From the NCBI RefSeq assembly GCF_040530035.1, contig NZ_JBEWCD010000001.1, positions 310,001 to 374,000 on the forward strand: a stretch of DNA of 64,000 nt, read 5' to 3'. This document shows, piece after piece, positions 7,857 through 15,933 of the stretch (positions are counted from its first letter, which is position 1; every line of letters begins with the position of its first letter). The notes under the pieces are model-generated. The model was not told where the DNA came from, did not search any database, and saw only the letters and a list, made by a program, of their open reading frames with translations. Made by a program: the position numbers and the translations under genes. The DNA comes from Roseibium sp. HPY-6 (GTDB lineage Bacteria; Pseudomonadota; Alphaproteobacteria; Rhizobiales; Stappiaceae).

Positions 7857-8762
7857 TCAACTCCCGGCTTTACCAGTCCTGGCTATTATCTGACGGCGGT
7901 GCGCATAGCAGTCGATCGGAACACCATCAGGTAATTTTTCCTCGAGCACTTCGGGGAGATCCGGTCCGCGCTCGATCAGCGTGCCAAGGTCGAACGCCTG
8001 GTGCTCGCGTTCGTCGACGAGTTCCGCCAGATCATCATCAATGGTGCCCAGGGCACATGAAGGAATGTGTACAAGGCCCATGCACGGGTAAATGAAACCG
8101 TGTGCGTCCACCACGAAGTGCAGCCGCGTCTTGCAAGGCCTTGTCCGCCCGATACGCGGCAGCTCCTCGACATTGCCCCCCAGCCGCCGCTGGATCAGGG
8201 TGACGGAAGCCTTGCTCATGGGGTCTCCGGCAAACACGCCGATCTCGTGAAGCGCATCGGTTCGACCGATAATGGACAATCCGATACCGGCGTCGCAAAG
8301 GTCTTCGATGCACTTGGCGCACTGGGCATTCACAAGACCGCGCTCCTCCTCTGCGATTGACAGGCAGATTGAGCCAAGGCCCAGGTCCTTGATGGTTTCT
8401 TCAGCCGGCTGCGGCAGTTGCATCAGTTCGGTTAGGGAGACAAGCCATGTCATGACCATGGACAGGTCAGTTATGCGCTGGTTCAGGCGCTTGAGTTCAT
8501 CGGGCAGGCGATAAAGATCTTCTCCCTTCACCGTAACTTCCCGATGATACAGCCAATGAAGATTATGCCCTTCGCTGATGCCCGCGGAAGTGAGAAAAAA
8601 AAGGTTGTAGTGATTCAACCAGTCTCCCAGCCGATCGGCAGGCGTCACCCAGCAGTTGCCGTCTGGCCCTATTTCGGCGAAGAGAGAAACCGACCCCATC
8701 CGTTCGGTGACCAGCGAGGGTTTCTCCCCCGCCAGCGACCTGAGATTATCCGGCGCGCTCAT
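7857..8762 (-). CDS. SPASM-like radical SAM paralogue lacking the SAM cluster motif
   Basis: A 301-residue protein whose C-terminal half resembles the auxiliary-cluster domain of SPASM enzymes: Cys210, then VVDAHGFIYPCMGLVHIPSC (Cys227, Cys236), a GTIDDDL turn, and Cys285. The middle (SICLSIAEEERGL, DAGIGLSIIG) resembles radical SAM barrel strands. No CxxxCxxC motif is present, although CAKC occurs at residues 148-151. The gene overlaps the radical SAM gene by 4 bases (ATGA), suggesting a partner protein or a degenerate second enzyme. It could bind the auxiliary cluster or the peptide substrate. Confidence 0.55.
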   Translation of the reverse strand: MSAPDNLRSLAGEKPSLVTERMGSVSLFAEIGPDGNCWVTPADRLGDWLNHYNLFFLTSAGISEGHNLHWLYHREVTVKGEDLYRLPDELKRLNQRITDLSMVMTWLVSLTELMQLPQPAEETIKDLGLGSICLSIAEEERGLVNAQCAKCIEDLCDAGIGLSIIGRTDALHEIGVFAGDPMSKASVTLIQRRLGGNVEELPRIGRTRPCKTRLHFVVDAHGFIYPCMGLVHIPSCALGTIDDDLAELVDEREHQAFDLGTLIERGPDLPEVLEEKLPDGVPIDCYAHRRQIIARTGKAGS

Positions 8763-9775
8763 GCCGCGCGCGGGCGACGCAGCGCCCTCTCGACGATTTC
8801 GCGCCCAATCTTGCGCCCGTGTGCCTTGACGATTTCCGTTGCCCCCTGGTCACGAAAGACAGACCAGCATCGCGTGCACATGCCCGTATTCTCTTCAGGC
8901 TCAAATGCATAGCCGCTTTCTTTGACAACCTCTTCGATAGCAACGACCCCTTCGAAGACGAGCTTGCGGAGCCAAAGGTTATTGGACATTCGTTCTGCAA
9001 TCCTTGAGATCGGCTCCTCGTGGACCTGCCCGAGGCCGACATGGTCTGTCTGGTCCAGACCCGCACAGCACGGAAAAACGTCTCCTTTGGCGTTCACGGT
9101 CAGGTTCAGGAAATTGTGGCATGTCTCGCCCGGCGCCAGTGTTTCCGGATGAAGTTCGGCAGGACCAAGCTTGGTCGCGGCCCGTCCTGTGCCGAACACT
9201 TTGCCCCACATAACCGAGTCTGCTTCTTTCCAGCCTTCACCCAAAAGGGAAAGCGCTTCGCCCGCACTGTGTGACTTGCTCGTCAACACGCGGAGGGTCG
9301 TCTTGACGCTGTGTTTGCGCGCGGCACGCAAAACATTCACGACGCGCTCAGCCTTGATGTAGTCGGTGTGCCAATAGTCCCAACTGATTTCCATGTCGGT
9401 CACACCGCAGTCCAGAAGCTGTCGGCAGATTTTGTCGGCAGCTTCAGGCGACTTACCCCAATAGGCGTTCGTCGTGAGGGTAATTTCGTCATACCCAACG
9501 TCCCGCCCTCTGCTCAGCAGAGCAATGACGAGCTTTGTATCGAGAAAGGCTTCTCCACCTGAAATGTGCAGCCGTTTGTGAAGGTTGGGAATATGGATTG
9601 CATCATCGATGACCCTCATCAGGGTATCGCGTTTCAACTCATGAATTCCCCAGTTGTCAGATCCCTTCGGACCAACAGACTGATAACACATGGCACATTT
9701 CGCATTGCACCTGGTTGTTGTCTCAATAACGAGCGAGTTGAACCGCATCGGAAAGACTTTGCTTGGCGATGTCAT
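8759..9775 (-). CDS. Radical SAM/SPASM peptide-modifying enzyme
   Basis: A 338-residue radical SAM protein. Residues 18-30 carry the cluster motif CNAKCAMC (Cys23, Cys27, Cys30), followed by ISGGEAFLD for SAM binding. The C-terminal part has SPASM-type cysteines (Cys219, Cys236, Cys237, Cys300, Cys303), expected to hold auxiliary iron-sulfur clusters as in RiPP maturases that make thioether, carbon-carbon or epimerised residues. It is the first gene of the leftward operon, with a GGTGGAGA ribosome site, and faces away from the peptide gene at 10279. The reaction is not predictable from sequence alone. Confidence 0.85.
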   Translation of the reverse strand: MTSPSKVFPMRFNSLVIETTTRCNAKCAMCYQSVGPKGSDNWGIHELKRDTLMRVIDDAIHIPNLHKRLHISGGEAFLDTKLVIALLSRGRDVGYDEITLTTNAYWGKSPEAADKICRQLLDCGVTDMEISWDYWHTDYIKAERVVNVLRAARKHSVKTTLRVLTSKSHSAGEALSLLGEGWKEADSVMWGKVFGTGRAATKLGPAELHPETLAPGETCHNFLNLTVNAKGDVFPCCAGLDQTDHVGLGQVHEEPISRIAERMSNNLWLRKLVFEGVVAIEEVVKESGYAFEPEENTGMCTRCWSVFRDQGATEIVKAHGRKIGREIVERALRRPRAA

Positions 9776-10278
9776 TATCTCTCCACCTAACGTAGCTACA
9801 GTCGATCTTTCGACCCCAAAGAATTCGAAGGATCTTCTCCTTCACTTTTGTACAAAAAAATAGAATTTTCAACTTTAAATAGATTTTTTTATTTGTTTCT
9901 ATTTTTACTACATCATCCGATGAAATCTCACACGCATCTCAAGAGAGAGTCCGAAAAATATATATTTTTCAGACAATTATTGCACTTACAAAATGCGCAA
10001 GACTTTCGCCAGCGCAAAACTCAGCATTAAGCGTGTCGGAGAATTGTGTTCAAACTTTGAGTAAAAAAATCAATTTTCTTCTTTAGTAAAATCAATAATC
10101 AAGCAATTTTTTCGATAAATCATCATAAGCTATAGCAAAATTAGATTGAAATTCATTTTTTCCAAACTTTTACTGAAATACAGAAATAAATATTGGTAAT
10201 TATTATTTTGAAGCGATAGAGTACACTCATTGGTAGTAGCCAATGTATCTCTTACCGAGCAAATGAAAGGAGCAGGTT
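9776..10278. promoter_or_regulatory. AT-rich divergent promoter region of the peptide cluster
   Basis: These 503 bases lie between the divergent radical SAM and precursor peptide genes and are strikingly AT-rich against the GC-rich surroundings (long runs of A and T between about 9840 and 10210). Both operons must start here. The short open frame at 9848-10030 has no coding character. I see no tRNA, repeat array or transposon end. Confidence 0.6.
10228..10245. promoter_or_regulatory. Inverted repeat upstream of the precursor peptide gene
   Basis: CATTGG-TAGTAG-CCAATG is a perfect 6-base inverted repeat ending 33 bases before the peptide ATG at 10279. Its position fits an operator near the promoter. 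No dedicated regulator gene is seen in the cluster, so any binding protein would be encoded elsewhere. An AAAGGAGC ribosome site lies between this repeat and the ATG. Confidence 0.4.
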
Positions 10279-10620
10279 ATGCAACTGGAAATTCCTACGG
10301 TGGAGGAGGCCGTGATGGCCGCAGCCATGAAATCAGATCGTGACCTTTATGATTTCCTGGCAGATCCCCTGAGGTTCGTGGAAGAACACGGCCTGGAACT
10401 GGACTCGGACGTCGCCGAGAAGGTCACCGCTTCGTGCCCCACACATGACGGAAACCTGGAACATCCAGGAACCGTGGCAGCGTGGCCAGCGGCTGTTTCC
10501 GCGGTCTCTTCGGCTGTATCGGCTGTCGCCGCAAGCGTCGCCGCCGCGGTTGCTGTCTCCGCAGCAATGTCGGTGGATGCCGATCACATGTCGATGAGCC
10601 AGATGGCTCAGACACGTTGA
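10279..10620 (+). CDS. Candidate RiPP precursor peptide, Ala/Val/Ser-rich tail
   Basis: A 113-residue peptide behind a strong AAAGGAG site. Residues 1-50 look like a leader: charged and helical, with LYDFLADPLRFVEEHGLELD, similar in style to NHLP/Nif11-type leaders, though I cannot assign a family. After one cysteine (Cys53) and HPGTVAAWP, residues 66-97 are 29/32 Ala, Val or Ser. Val73, 76, 80, 83, 87 and 91 follow 3/4 spacing, and Ser recurs at 74, 77, 78, 81, 86 and 94. The end is Met/Ser/Asp-rich (DADHMSMSQMAQTR). There is no double-glycine cleavage site. Lying between modification and export genes, it is the likely substrate. Modified residues are unknown; serines would suit the glycosyltransferases. 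Confidence 0.7.
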   Translation: MQLEIPTVEEAVMAAAMKSDRDLYDFLADPLRFVEEHGLELDSDVAEKVTASCPTHDGNLEHPGTVAAWPAAVSAVSSAVSAVAASVAAAVAVSAAMSVDADHMSMSQMAQTR

Positions 10621-10625
10621 CAAGT

Positions 10626-10662
10626 TGAAGGTTGCTGCCGAGTGACCGGGGGGCAACCTTCA
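10626..10662 (+). terminator. Hairpin between precursor and downstream operon (attenuator-like)
   Basis: TGAAGGTTGC (10626-10635) pairs perfectly with GCAACCTTCA (10653-10662). It begins six bases after the precursor stop codon and ends before the next gene, with no T-run after it. Such a hairpin could act as a partial terminator or a 3' stabiliser that keeps precursor mRNA above that of the enzymes, as in other peptide operons. That role is inferred. Confidence 0.5.
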
Positions 10663-10679
10663 CGAGGGGATGAGTGGGA

Positions 10680-11573
10680 ATGCGTGTTGCGATCGTAAGC
10701 GCCTACTTCAATCCGCTGCGAAGTGTCGTGATGTTGCAGAACCATCGCGCTTTTGTAGCTGCGATGGAGAGGCACTCGGATTGCCTGACGATCGTCGAAG
10801 GCGTTTTTGCCGGTGTCACACAGGTAAAGGCCTCAATCAGCGTTCCGTGCCGTTTTGTCATGTGGCAAAAGGAGCGGCTTTTGAACCTTGCGATCTCGCG
10901 CCTGATCGAGAAATTCGATGCCATCGCCTGGATCGACGGCGACATAATTTTTGAAAATCCGGATTGGCTCGAGGCAACGGCTGACACACTTCAACGCTGT
11001 GATGTCGCCCAGATCTTTCAACAAGTGCGCCAGAGCGCACTTCCGCAGCAAACTCCCGTAACCAGTTACGCGTCGAATGTGACGCGCGCACCCGAACTGG
11101 CCGGTGCCGATTTCAACAGCCACGGTCATACAGGATACGCCTGGGCGGCGCGGCGCGAGGTGCTTGCAAACGGCCTGTTCGACGAGTGTATTATTGGTGG
11201 CGCAGATCATGTCATGGCGCATGCTTTCACAGGAACTGGCAAGTGCCGATGTGTATCGCGCTTGCTGGGCAAGGGCGCGCTGCGACGGCGGTTCAGCGAG
11301 TGGTGCAATAACCTGCCTGGCGCCGGACAGTCGCTGCGTTTGGGGGTAGTTCCCGGCACGATTACCCATCTGAGCCACGGCTCGTTTCAACGACGCCAGT
11401 ATGTGACCCGCAATGTCCTGCTCGATCGGATGGGGTTCGATCCCGGACACCACTTAAAGCGCGTCAATGGTGGTGCCTGGGAGTGGACCGAGACCGCGGA
11501 CAAGCAGCGGCGTCTTTTGGAATCCTATTTTGAGCAGCGCTGCGAGGACGAGATCGAACATGCCTCACGATGA
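10680..11573 (+). CDS. GT-A-like glycosyltransferase, paralogue 2 of 3
   Basis: A 297-residue protein with the same blocks as the products at 4799-5710 and 11560-12480: VAIVSAYFNPL at the start, WQKERLLNLAISRLIEKF, then AWIDGDIIFENPDWL with a DGD motif, and HGHTGYAWAARREVL followed by DHVMAHAF. The ATG at 10680 has a purine-rich ribosome site (GAGGGGATGAG); a GTG at 10674 is an alternative. It is the first gene after the precursor peptide, with the hairpin at 10626-10662 in between. The predicted role is sugar transfer in the cytoplasm, acceptor unknown. Confidence 0.7.
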   Translation: MRVAIVSAYFNPLRSVVMLQNHRAFVAAMERHSDCLTIVEGVFAGVTQVKASISVPCRFVMWQKERLLNLAISRLIEKFDAIAWIDGDIIFENPDWLEATADTLQRCDVAQIFQQVRQSALPQQTPVTSYASNVTRAPELAGADFNSHGHTGYAWAARREVLANGLFDECIIGGADHVMAHAFTGTGKCRCVSRLLGKGALRRRFSEWCNNLPGAGQSLRLGVVPGTITHLSHGSFQRRQYVTRNVLLDRMGFDPGHHLKRVNGGAWEWTETADKQRRLLESYFEQRCEDEIEHASR

Positions 11574-12480
11574 TCTGTGCGTTATAGCCTGTTACTATGA
11601 TCCCCTCGGCAATGACTGGCAGTTAAAGAACTTCCTGATTTTTCAGGAAGAGCTAAGGCGCAGCCAGATCCCCCTCTTCGTTGCCGAATTGATCTTCGGT
11701 GACGGTTCAAGCCGACTGGATGGAAAAGTCGAGAACCTTTATGCAGTCCACACAGCCTCCCTGCTCTGGCAAAAAGAGAGGCTGCTGAACCGCATCGCTT
11801 CGCTTCTCCCTGAAAAATATACGAAAGTCGCCTGGTGCGACGTCGATTTGCTGTTCGGAGAGTCCGCCAGAACATGGGCCGAAGCGACGTCCAGAGCTTT
11901 GGAGGATACACCCGTCGTGCAGTGTTTTTCGCACTGTCGTCGTCTCGCCAAACCCGGCTCAGAGCCGGCTATCGAAGACATAGTTTCAGGGTTTGCCGCG
12001 CGGCTCGGCATCACGGGCGGGCCGAGCCCGGCCGTCTACGCAGAGCACGGCCATACCGGATATGCCTGGGCAGCCCGCAGGGACCTGCTGCGCGAGTGCG
12101 GCCTTTATGACGCCTGTCTTTCCGGCAGCGGAGATCACCTGATGGCGCACGCATTCGCAGGTGAACTCGACTCCGGCTGCTTCAACAAGGTTTTCCGGGA
12201 CAACAAGGACTACAGGGATCACTTTCTGTTTTGGGCAGAGCGTGCTGCGCTTGCAACGGCTGGCCGGATTGGTTGGGTGGATTGTGAAATCTCCCATTTG
12301 TGGCATGGCGATCCGGAAAAACGCCAATATCGGCGCAGGGACATTCAGCTGACGGAACAAGCCTTCAATCCCGGCAGAGACCTTCGCCTTGGCTCGATGG
12401 GCACCTGGGAATGGACCGCGAGAGGTGCCCGCCTGGCAGGCTGGGCCTACAAGTCGTTTGAGGCACGACGAGAAGCATAG
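11560..12480 (+). CDS. GT-A-like glycosyltransferase, paralogue 3 of 3
   Basis: A 306-residue paralogue of the two other GT-A-like proteins: VIACYYDPLGNDWQLKNFL at the start, WQKERLLNRIASLLPEKY, VAWCDVDLLF (DVD in the metal site), then HGHTGYAWAARRDLL and GSGDHLMAHAFAG. The ATG at 11560 overlaps the upstream gene by 14 bases, so the two are co-translated. It shares more of the late GSGDHLMAH block with the leftward paralogue (GTGDHLMAH) than the second copy does. Three copies with different N- and C-termini suggest different sugars or sites. Confidence 0.7.
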   Translation: MPHDDLCVIACYYDPLGNDWQLKNFLIFQEELRRSQIPLFVAELIFGDGSSRLDGKVENLYAVHTASLLWQKERLLNRIASLLPEKYTKVAWCDVDLLFGESARTWAEATSRALEDTPVVQCFSHCRRLAKPGSEPAIEDIVSGFAARLGITGGPSPAVYAEHGHTGYAWAARRDLLRECGLYDACLSGSGDHLMAHAFAGELDSGCFNKVFRDNKDYRDHFLFWAERAALATAGRIGWVDCEISHLWHGDPEKRQYRRRDIQLTEQAFNPGRDLRLGSMGTWEWTARGARLAGWAYKSFEARREA

Positions 12481-12488
12481 GTGCTGAA

Positions 12489-14591
12489 ATGAGGCGGTTT
12501 GGCAATGGTTTGATAGCCGCGTTTTTCGAAGCACACGGATTTAACGCAGGCGCGTTGGAGAATGTGCTGGATGATTTTGGCGAAACGGCCGTTGCAGATG
12601 TCCTGAAAGAACTCGCACCGGCACACGTCCACGTATGGCCCTATGATCCGGCAAGACTTCGTGCCGCGCCTTTGCCAGCGCTTGTTCTTGGCAAAAACGG
12701 TCCTGCACTCGTTAGGCAGACTTCGGGAAAAAAAGTGATCTTTTCAAGGTCCGATGAAGCTGTCGTCGACAAGACGGGACTTGATAGTTTTGAAGCACAG
12801 ATTGCTCCCACGCATCTTGTCGTCATCTCTCCTGCCGACAATCAGGGCGGCCAGTCACCGTCAATACTCAAGCTGATACAGGGATTTGCAATGGAGAACC
12901 GCGCCCGTCTCGGCACGGTTATGTTCACTGGACTGCTTGCTCAGCTCGGAACTCTGCTGTTGCCGGTCGGCGCACTGCTCATCTTCGACAAGGTGCTGGT
13001 CCAGAACGGCGTAGGTACCTTGGATACGATTGTTCTGGGGCTGATTTTCGCAGAAATATTCCGTTTGGTTCTGGTCACCGCGCGCGATTCACTCACGGAT
13101 GAGGCGTCGGCTGATCTTGACCGCGAAATCTCTTCTCACATATTTGACCACCTCTTGGGAGCGCAGCCGGGCGAATTACATCAGCAGATCAGTCCCCGCA
13201 GTCTTCCGCGTCTCTTCCGCAGTATCGACCGTCTTCGGTCTGCTTTGGAACTGGTTGGGATCAGGCTGGTCATCGACCTGCTCTTTGCGATCATCCTGCT
13301 TCTGATCCTCTTCGCACTCCATGCGACGCTCGCATCTCTTGCGCTTGCGGGTCTGCTCATCGGTGCACCGCTTTCAATCCTTGTCGCACGGCGTGCCGTT
13401 TCAAGAGATGAAGAACGTCACAAGGCACGTGTCCTGCATGAACGCATTCTGACCGAAACCTTCGACAATCTCTCAACGATCAAGTCGATGGGCCTGGAAA
13501 ATCGCCTTTGGCGCACCTGGCAAGCCCAACTTGCAACAACAAATGCAACGGCCATTGCCGGAGCCGGCGACAATCGCGCGATTGTGGAGCGCACGTTCGA
13601 AACCGTTCGCAACGGCACGCGCATCTGTATCCTTTGGTTCGGCGCGCAAGCCGTTCTTGCGGGCACACTCACCCTGGGCCAGTTCATCGCCTTCAATCTC
13701 TTTGTCGTCTTGTTGCTCAGCCCCTTGAGGACCTTGGGGCGGAGCTTGAGCGCATTTGGAACCATCCGCCAAGCGGCGGCCGAACTGAACCAGGCGCTGG
13801 CACTGCCGCTTGAGGCGCAGGAAAGACGCCTCAGCAAATTGCCGTCCAAAGAGCCCGGGTACTTCGTTCTTCAATCTGTCTCTTACGAGGCAGTGGCCGG
13901 ACAGCCGCCCATCCTTGAAAACATCGATTTGGAGATCCAGCCTGGAGAACATGTGGCTTTCATGGGGCCGTCCGGTGCAGGCAAGACAACTTTGCTAAAA
14001 CTCATTCTTGGATTGATCGCACCGAGCGAAGGTGAGATTCGGTACGGCGGCACTGCGCTCACCCAGCTCAGCCCGACGGCGTACAGACGCTGTTTTGGTG
14101 TTGTCTGGCAACAGCCTTCCATGTTCCTCGGCACGATCTATGACAATGTCGCGGTCGGCAATGCCGCGATTTCCGAGCAGCAGGTTTTGGCCGCATTGCA
14201 ACAGGTTTGCCTTGAGGAGCTCGTCAAGGATCTGCCCGAAGGCCTTGAGTCGATTGTGCCCGCGAAAGCCGAAACACTTTCATTGGGCGAACGTCAGCGA
14301 CTCAATCTGGCGCGTGCGATCGTTACCGGCCCGGCCAACCTTGTGTTCGACGAACCGACTAGCGCATTGGACCCTCAAACACAGGCAAAGGTGGTCGACA
14401 GACTGCTCTCCTTTGGGCGCAACACCACGATTATCGCAACGACACATGATCCTGCAGTCGCTCGGAAATTCGACAGGGTGTTTGTGGTGTCCGAAAAAAG
14501 GGTAGCCGAAGCGGATCCTCTCTCCTTGGTTCCGCGTCAGCTCAAAGATGGCAGGCACGGCAACTCACTAACCGAGGTCGAACGGCAATGA
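12489..14591 (+). CDS. Type I secretion ABC transporter with degenerate N-terminal domain
   Basis: A 700-residue membrane-spanning half transporter. Residues 1-115 resemble a degenerate C39-like domain (LPALVLGKNGPALVRQ), but no catalytic Cys/His pair is visible, as in HlyB. About six membrane helices follow between residues 140 and 430. The ATPase domain has Walker A (GPSGAGKTT, about 494), signature LSLGERQRLNLARA (about 597) and Walker B (LVFDEPTSALD). It overlaps the HlyD-like gene by 4 bases. It should export the cluster's peptide without cleaving the leader itself. Confidence 0.88.
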   Translation: MRRFGNGLIAAFFEAHGFNAGALENVLDDFGETAVADVLKELAPAHVHVWPYDPARLRAAPLPALVLGKNGPALVRQTSGKKVIFSRSDEAVVDKTGLDSFEAQIAPTHLVVISPADNQGGQSPSILKLIQGFAMENRARLGTVMFTGLLAQLGTLLLPVGALLIFDKVLVQNGVGTLDTIVLGLIFAEIFRLVLVTARDSLTDEASADLDREISSHIFDHLLGAQPGELHQQISPRSLPRLFRSIDRLRSALELVGIRLVIDLLFAIILLLILFALHATLASLALAGLLIGAPLSILVARRAVSRDEERHKARVLHERILTETFDNLSTIKSMGLENRLWRTWQAQLATTNATAIAGAGDNRAIVERTFETVRNGTRICILWFGAQAVLAGTLTLGQFIAFNLFVVLLLSPLRTLGRSLSAFGTIRQAAAELNQALALPLEAQERRLSKLPSKEPGYFVLQSVSYEAVAGQPPILENIDLEIQPGEHVAFMGPSGAGKTTLLKLILGLIAPSEGEIRYGGTALTQLSPTAYRRCFGVVWQQPSMFLGTIYDNVAVGNAAISEQQVLAALQQVCLEELVKDLPEGLESIVPAKAETLSLGERQRLNLARAIVTGPANLVFDEPTSALDPQTQAKVVDRLLSFGRNTTIIATTHDPAVARKFDRVFVVSEKRVAEADPLSLVPRQLKDGRHGNSLTEVERQ

Positions 14592-15931
14592 CACTCCAAT
14601 CAGCATACCGTGTTGCGCCGCGTCCTGGATCGCTCAACAGGCTAGCACTGATAATGATAGCGTTTTTTGCCGTATTGGCGGCAGGCACCGTTTTCGGCCG
14701 CGTCGATATCGTCGCAACGGCGCCCGGCCGCGTGGTCTCCGCCTATGCAACACGCCCGATTGCGGCACAAACAGACGCGATCCTGCTCGAACTCCTGGTG
14801 AAGGATGGGGACCAGGTTTCAGAAGGTGCCCCGTTGTTGCGGCTCGACGACGCTCAGTTGCGGTTGGAACGAGACTGGAAGGAACAGTGGTTATCGGAAT
14901 TGCAATTGCAACGCCTTGCGGTTCACACGCTATTGAGCGGTGCGGAAGACGATCCGTTTGAGGAAGCGTCCGGCGACGATGTTTTGCTCCGCAAGTGGCG
15001 AAGTTACATCGAGACAATGCGGCTTGAAACAAAAGCCAAACTCTCAATTTTTGACCGTGAGGCAGCGGAAGTGTCCGCCGAGCTGCGGCGCGTCGAGACT
15101 GAAGCGCGCCGTGCAGAAGAACGGGTTGATCTGCTTGGCGATCGGCGCTCGGCAATTGCAGCATTGGTAAAGCGCGGTGTCACACCGCGTTTTGAAGAGA
15201 TCGAAATGGAACTTGAGTTCGTTCAGGCTCTGTCGGAAGCCGAACGGCTGGATGCTCGAAAGAGCGAACTGGACGCAAGCTCTGAACATATTGCGGCGGA
15301 GCGCAAAGGCTACCTCACCGCAAGGCACGCGGCCTTTTATCAGGAACTGCACCAGGCCGATGAAGCGATCGCAAAAACAAAGGGTGAGATAGGTGTCCTT
15401 GAGGCGCGCATAAAGCGCCATCTCGTGCGCGCCCCGATTTCGGGAATTGTCCAGGAAACACGCCGCAGTGCACTTTCTCAATGGGTTGAAACGGACGAGC
15501 CGCTAATGAAAATCGTTCCAGATGGCGCCGGCGTTGAGATCGTTGCCCGGATCCGCAACCGCGATATCAGCTTCGTGGAGCCGGGCCAGTCCGCTATCGT
15601 TCGCCTCGAAGCCTTTTCGGTCTCCAGGTACAGTGGTCTCCAAGCCATCGTTGAACGTATCAGTTTGGACACCGCAGCCGATCGCGAGCAGAGGATCTCA
15701 ACGTCGTCGCTCCTGACAGACGCCCGAAGACTGAACCGGGACCGGACGGAGAGTTCTGCCGACACGAGCTATATTGCGCATCTGCGGATCATTGATCCGG
15801 AAAAAAGCAGCGTGCGGCTTCATCCGGGCCTCTCTGCTCTCGTCAACATCAGCACCGGTGAGCGCCGCATCGTGGACTTTCTGCTCGAACCAATATTGCG
15901 CGGTTGGAACACCGCACTGCGGGAACGTTGA
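14588..15931 (+). CDS. HlyD-family membrane fusion protein
   Basis: A 447-residue periplasmic adaptor with one N-terminal membrane helix (RLALIMIAFFAVLAAGTVFG), a lipoyl half-motif (LLVKDGDQVSEGAPLLRLDD) near residues 70-90, a long charged coiled-coil region (roughly 90-280), and the second lipoyl half with VRAPISGIVQE. The C-terminal beta-barrel region contains VEIVARIRNRDISFVEPGQ. The gene starts ATGA over the stop of the ABC gene. A TolC-type outer membrane channel would be needed and is not in this window. Together with the ABC protein it forms a type I secretion unit. Confidence 0.9.
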   Translation: MTLQSAYRVAPRPGSLNRLALIMIAFFAVLAAGTVFGRVDIVATAPGRVVSAYATRPIAAQTDAILLELLVKDGDQVSEGAPLLRLDDAQLRLERDWKEQWLSELQLQRLAVHTLLSGAEDDPFEEASGDDVLLRKWRSYIETMRLETKAKLSIFDREAAEVSAELRRVETEARRAEERVDLLGDRRSAIAALVKRGVTPRFEEIEMELEFVQALSEAERLDARKSELDASSEHIAAERKGYLTARHAAFYQELHQADEAIAKTKGEIGVLEARIKRHLVRAPISGIVQETRRSALSQWVETDEPLMKIVPDGAGVEIVARIRNRDISFVEPGQSAIVRLEAFSVSRYSGLQAIVERISLDTAADREQRISTSSLLTDARRLNRDRTESSADTSYIAHLRIIDPEKSSVRLHPGLSALVNISTGERRIVDFLLEPILRGWNTALRER

Positions 15932-15933
15932 AT

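Noticed and set aside
9848..10030. 60-residue open frame in the AT-rich gap of the peptide cluster
   Set aside because: Low-complexity AT-rich translation without a ribosome site; its composition matches random AT-rich DNA. A second precursor was considered but nothing supports it.
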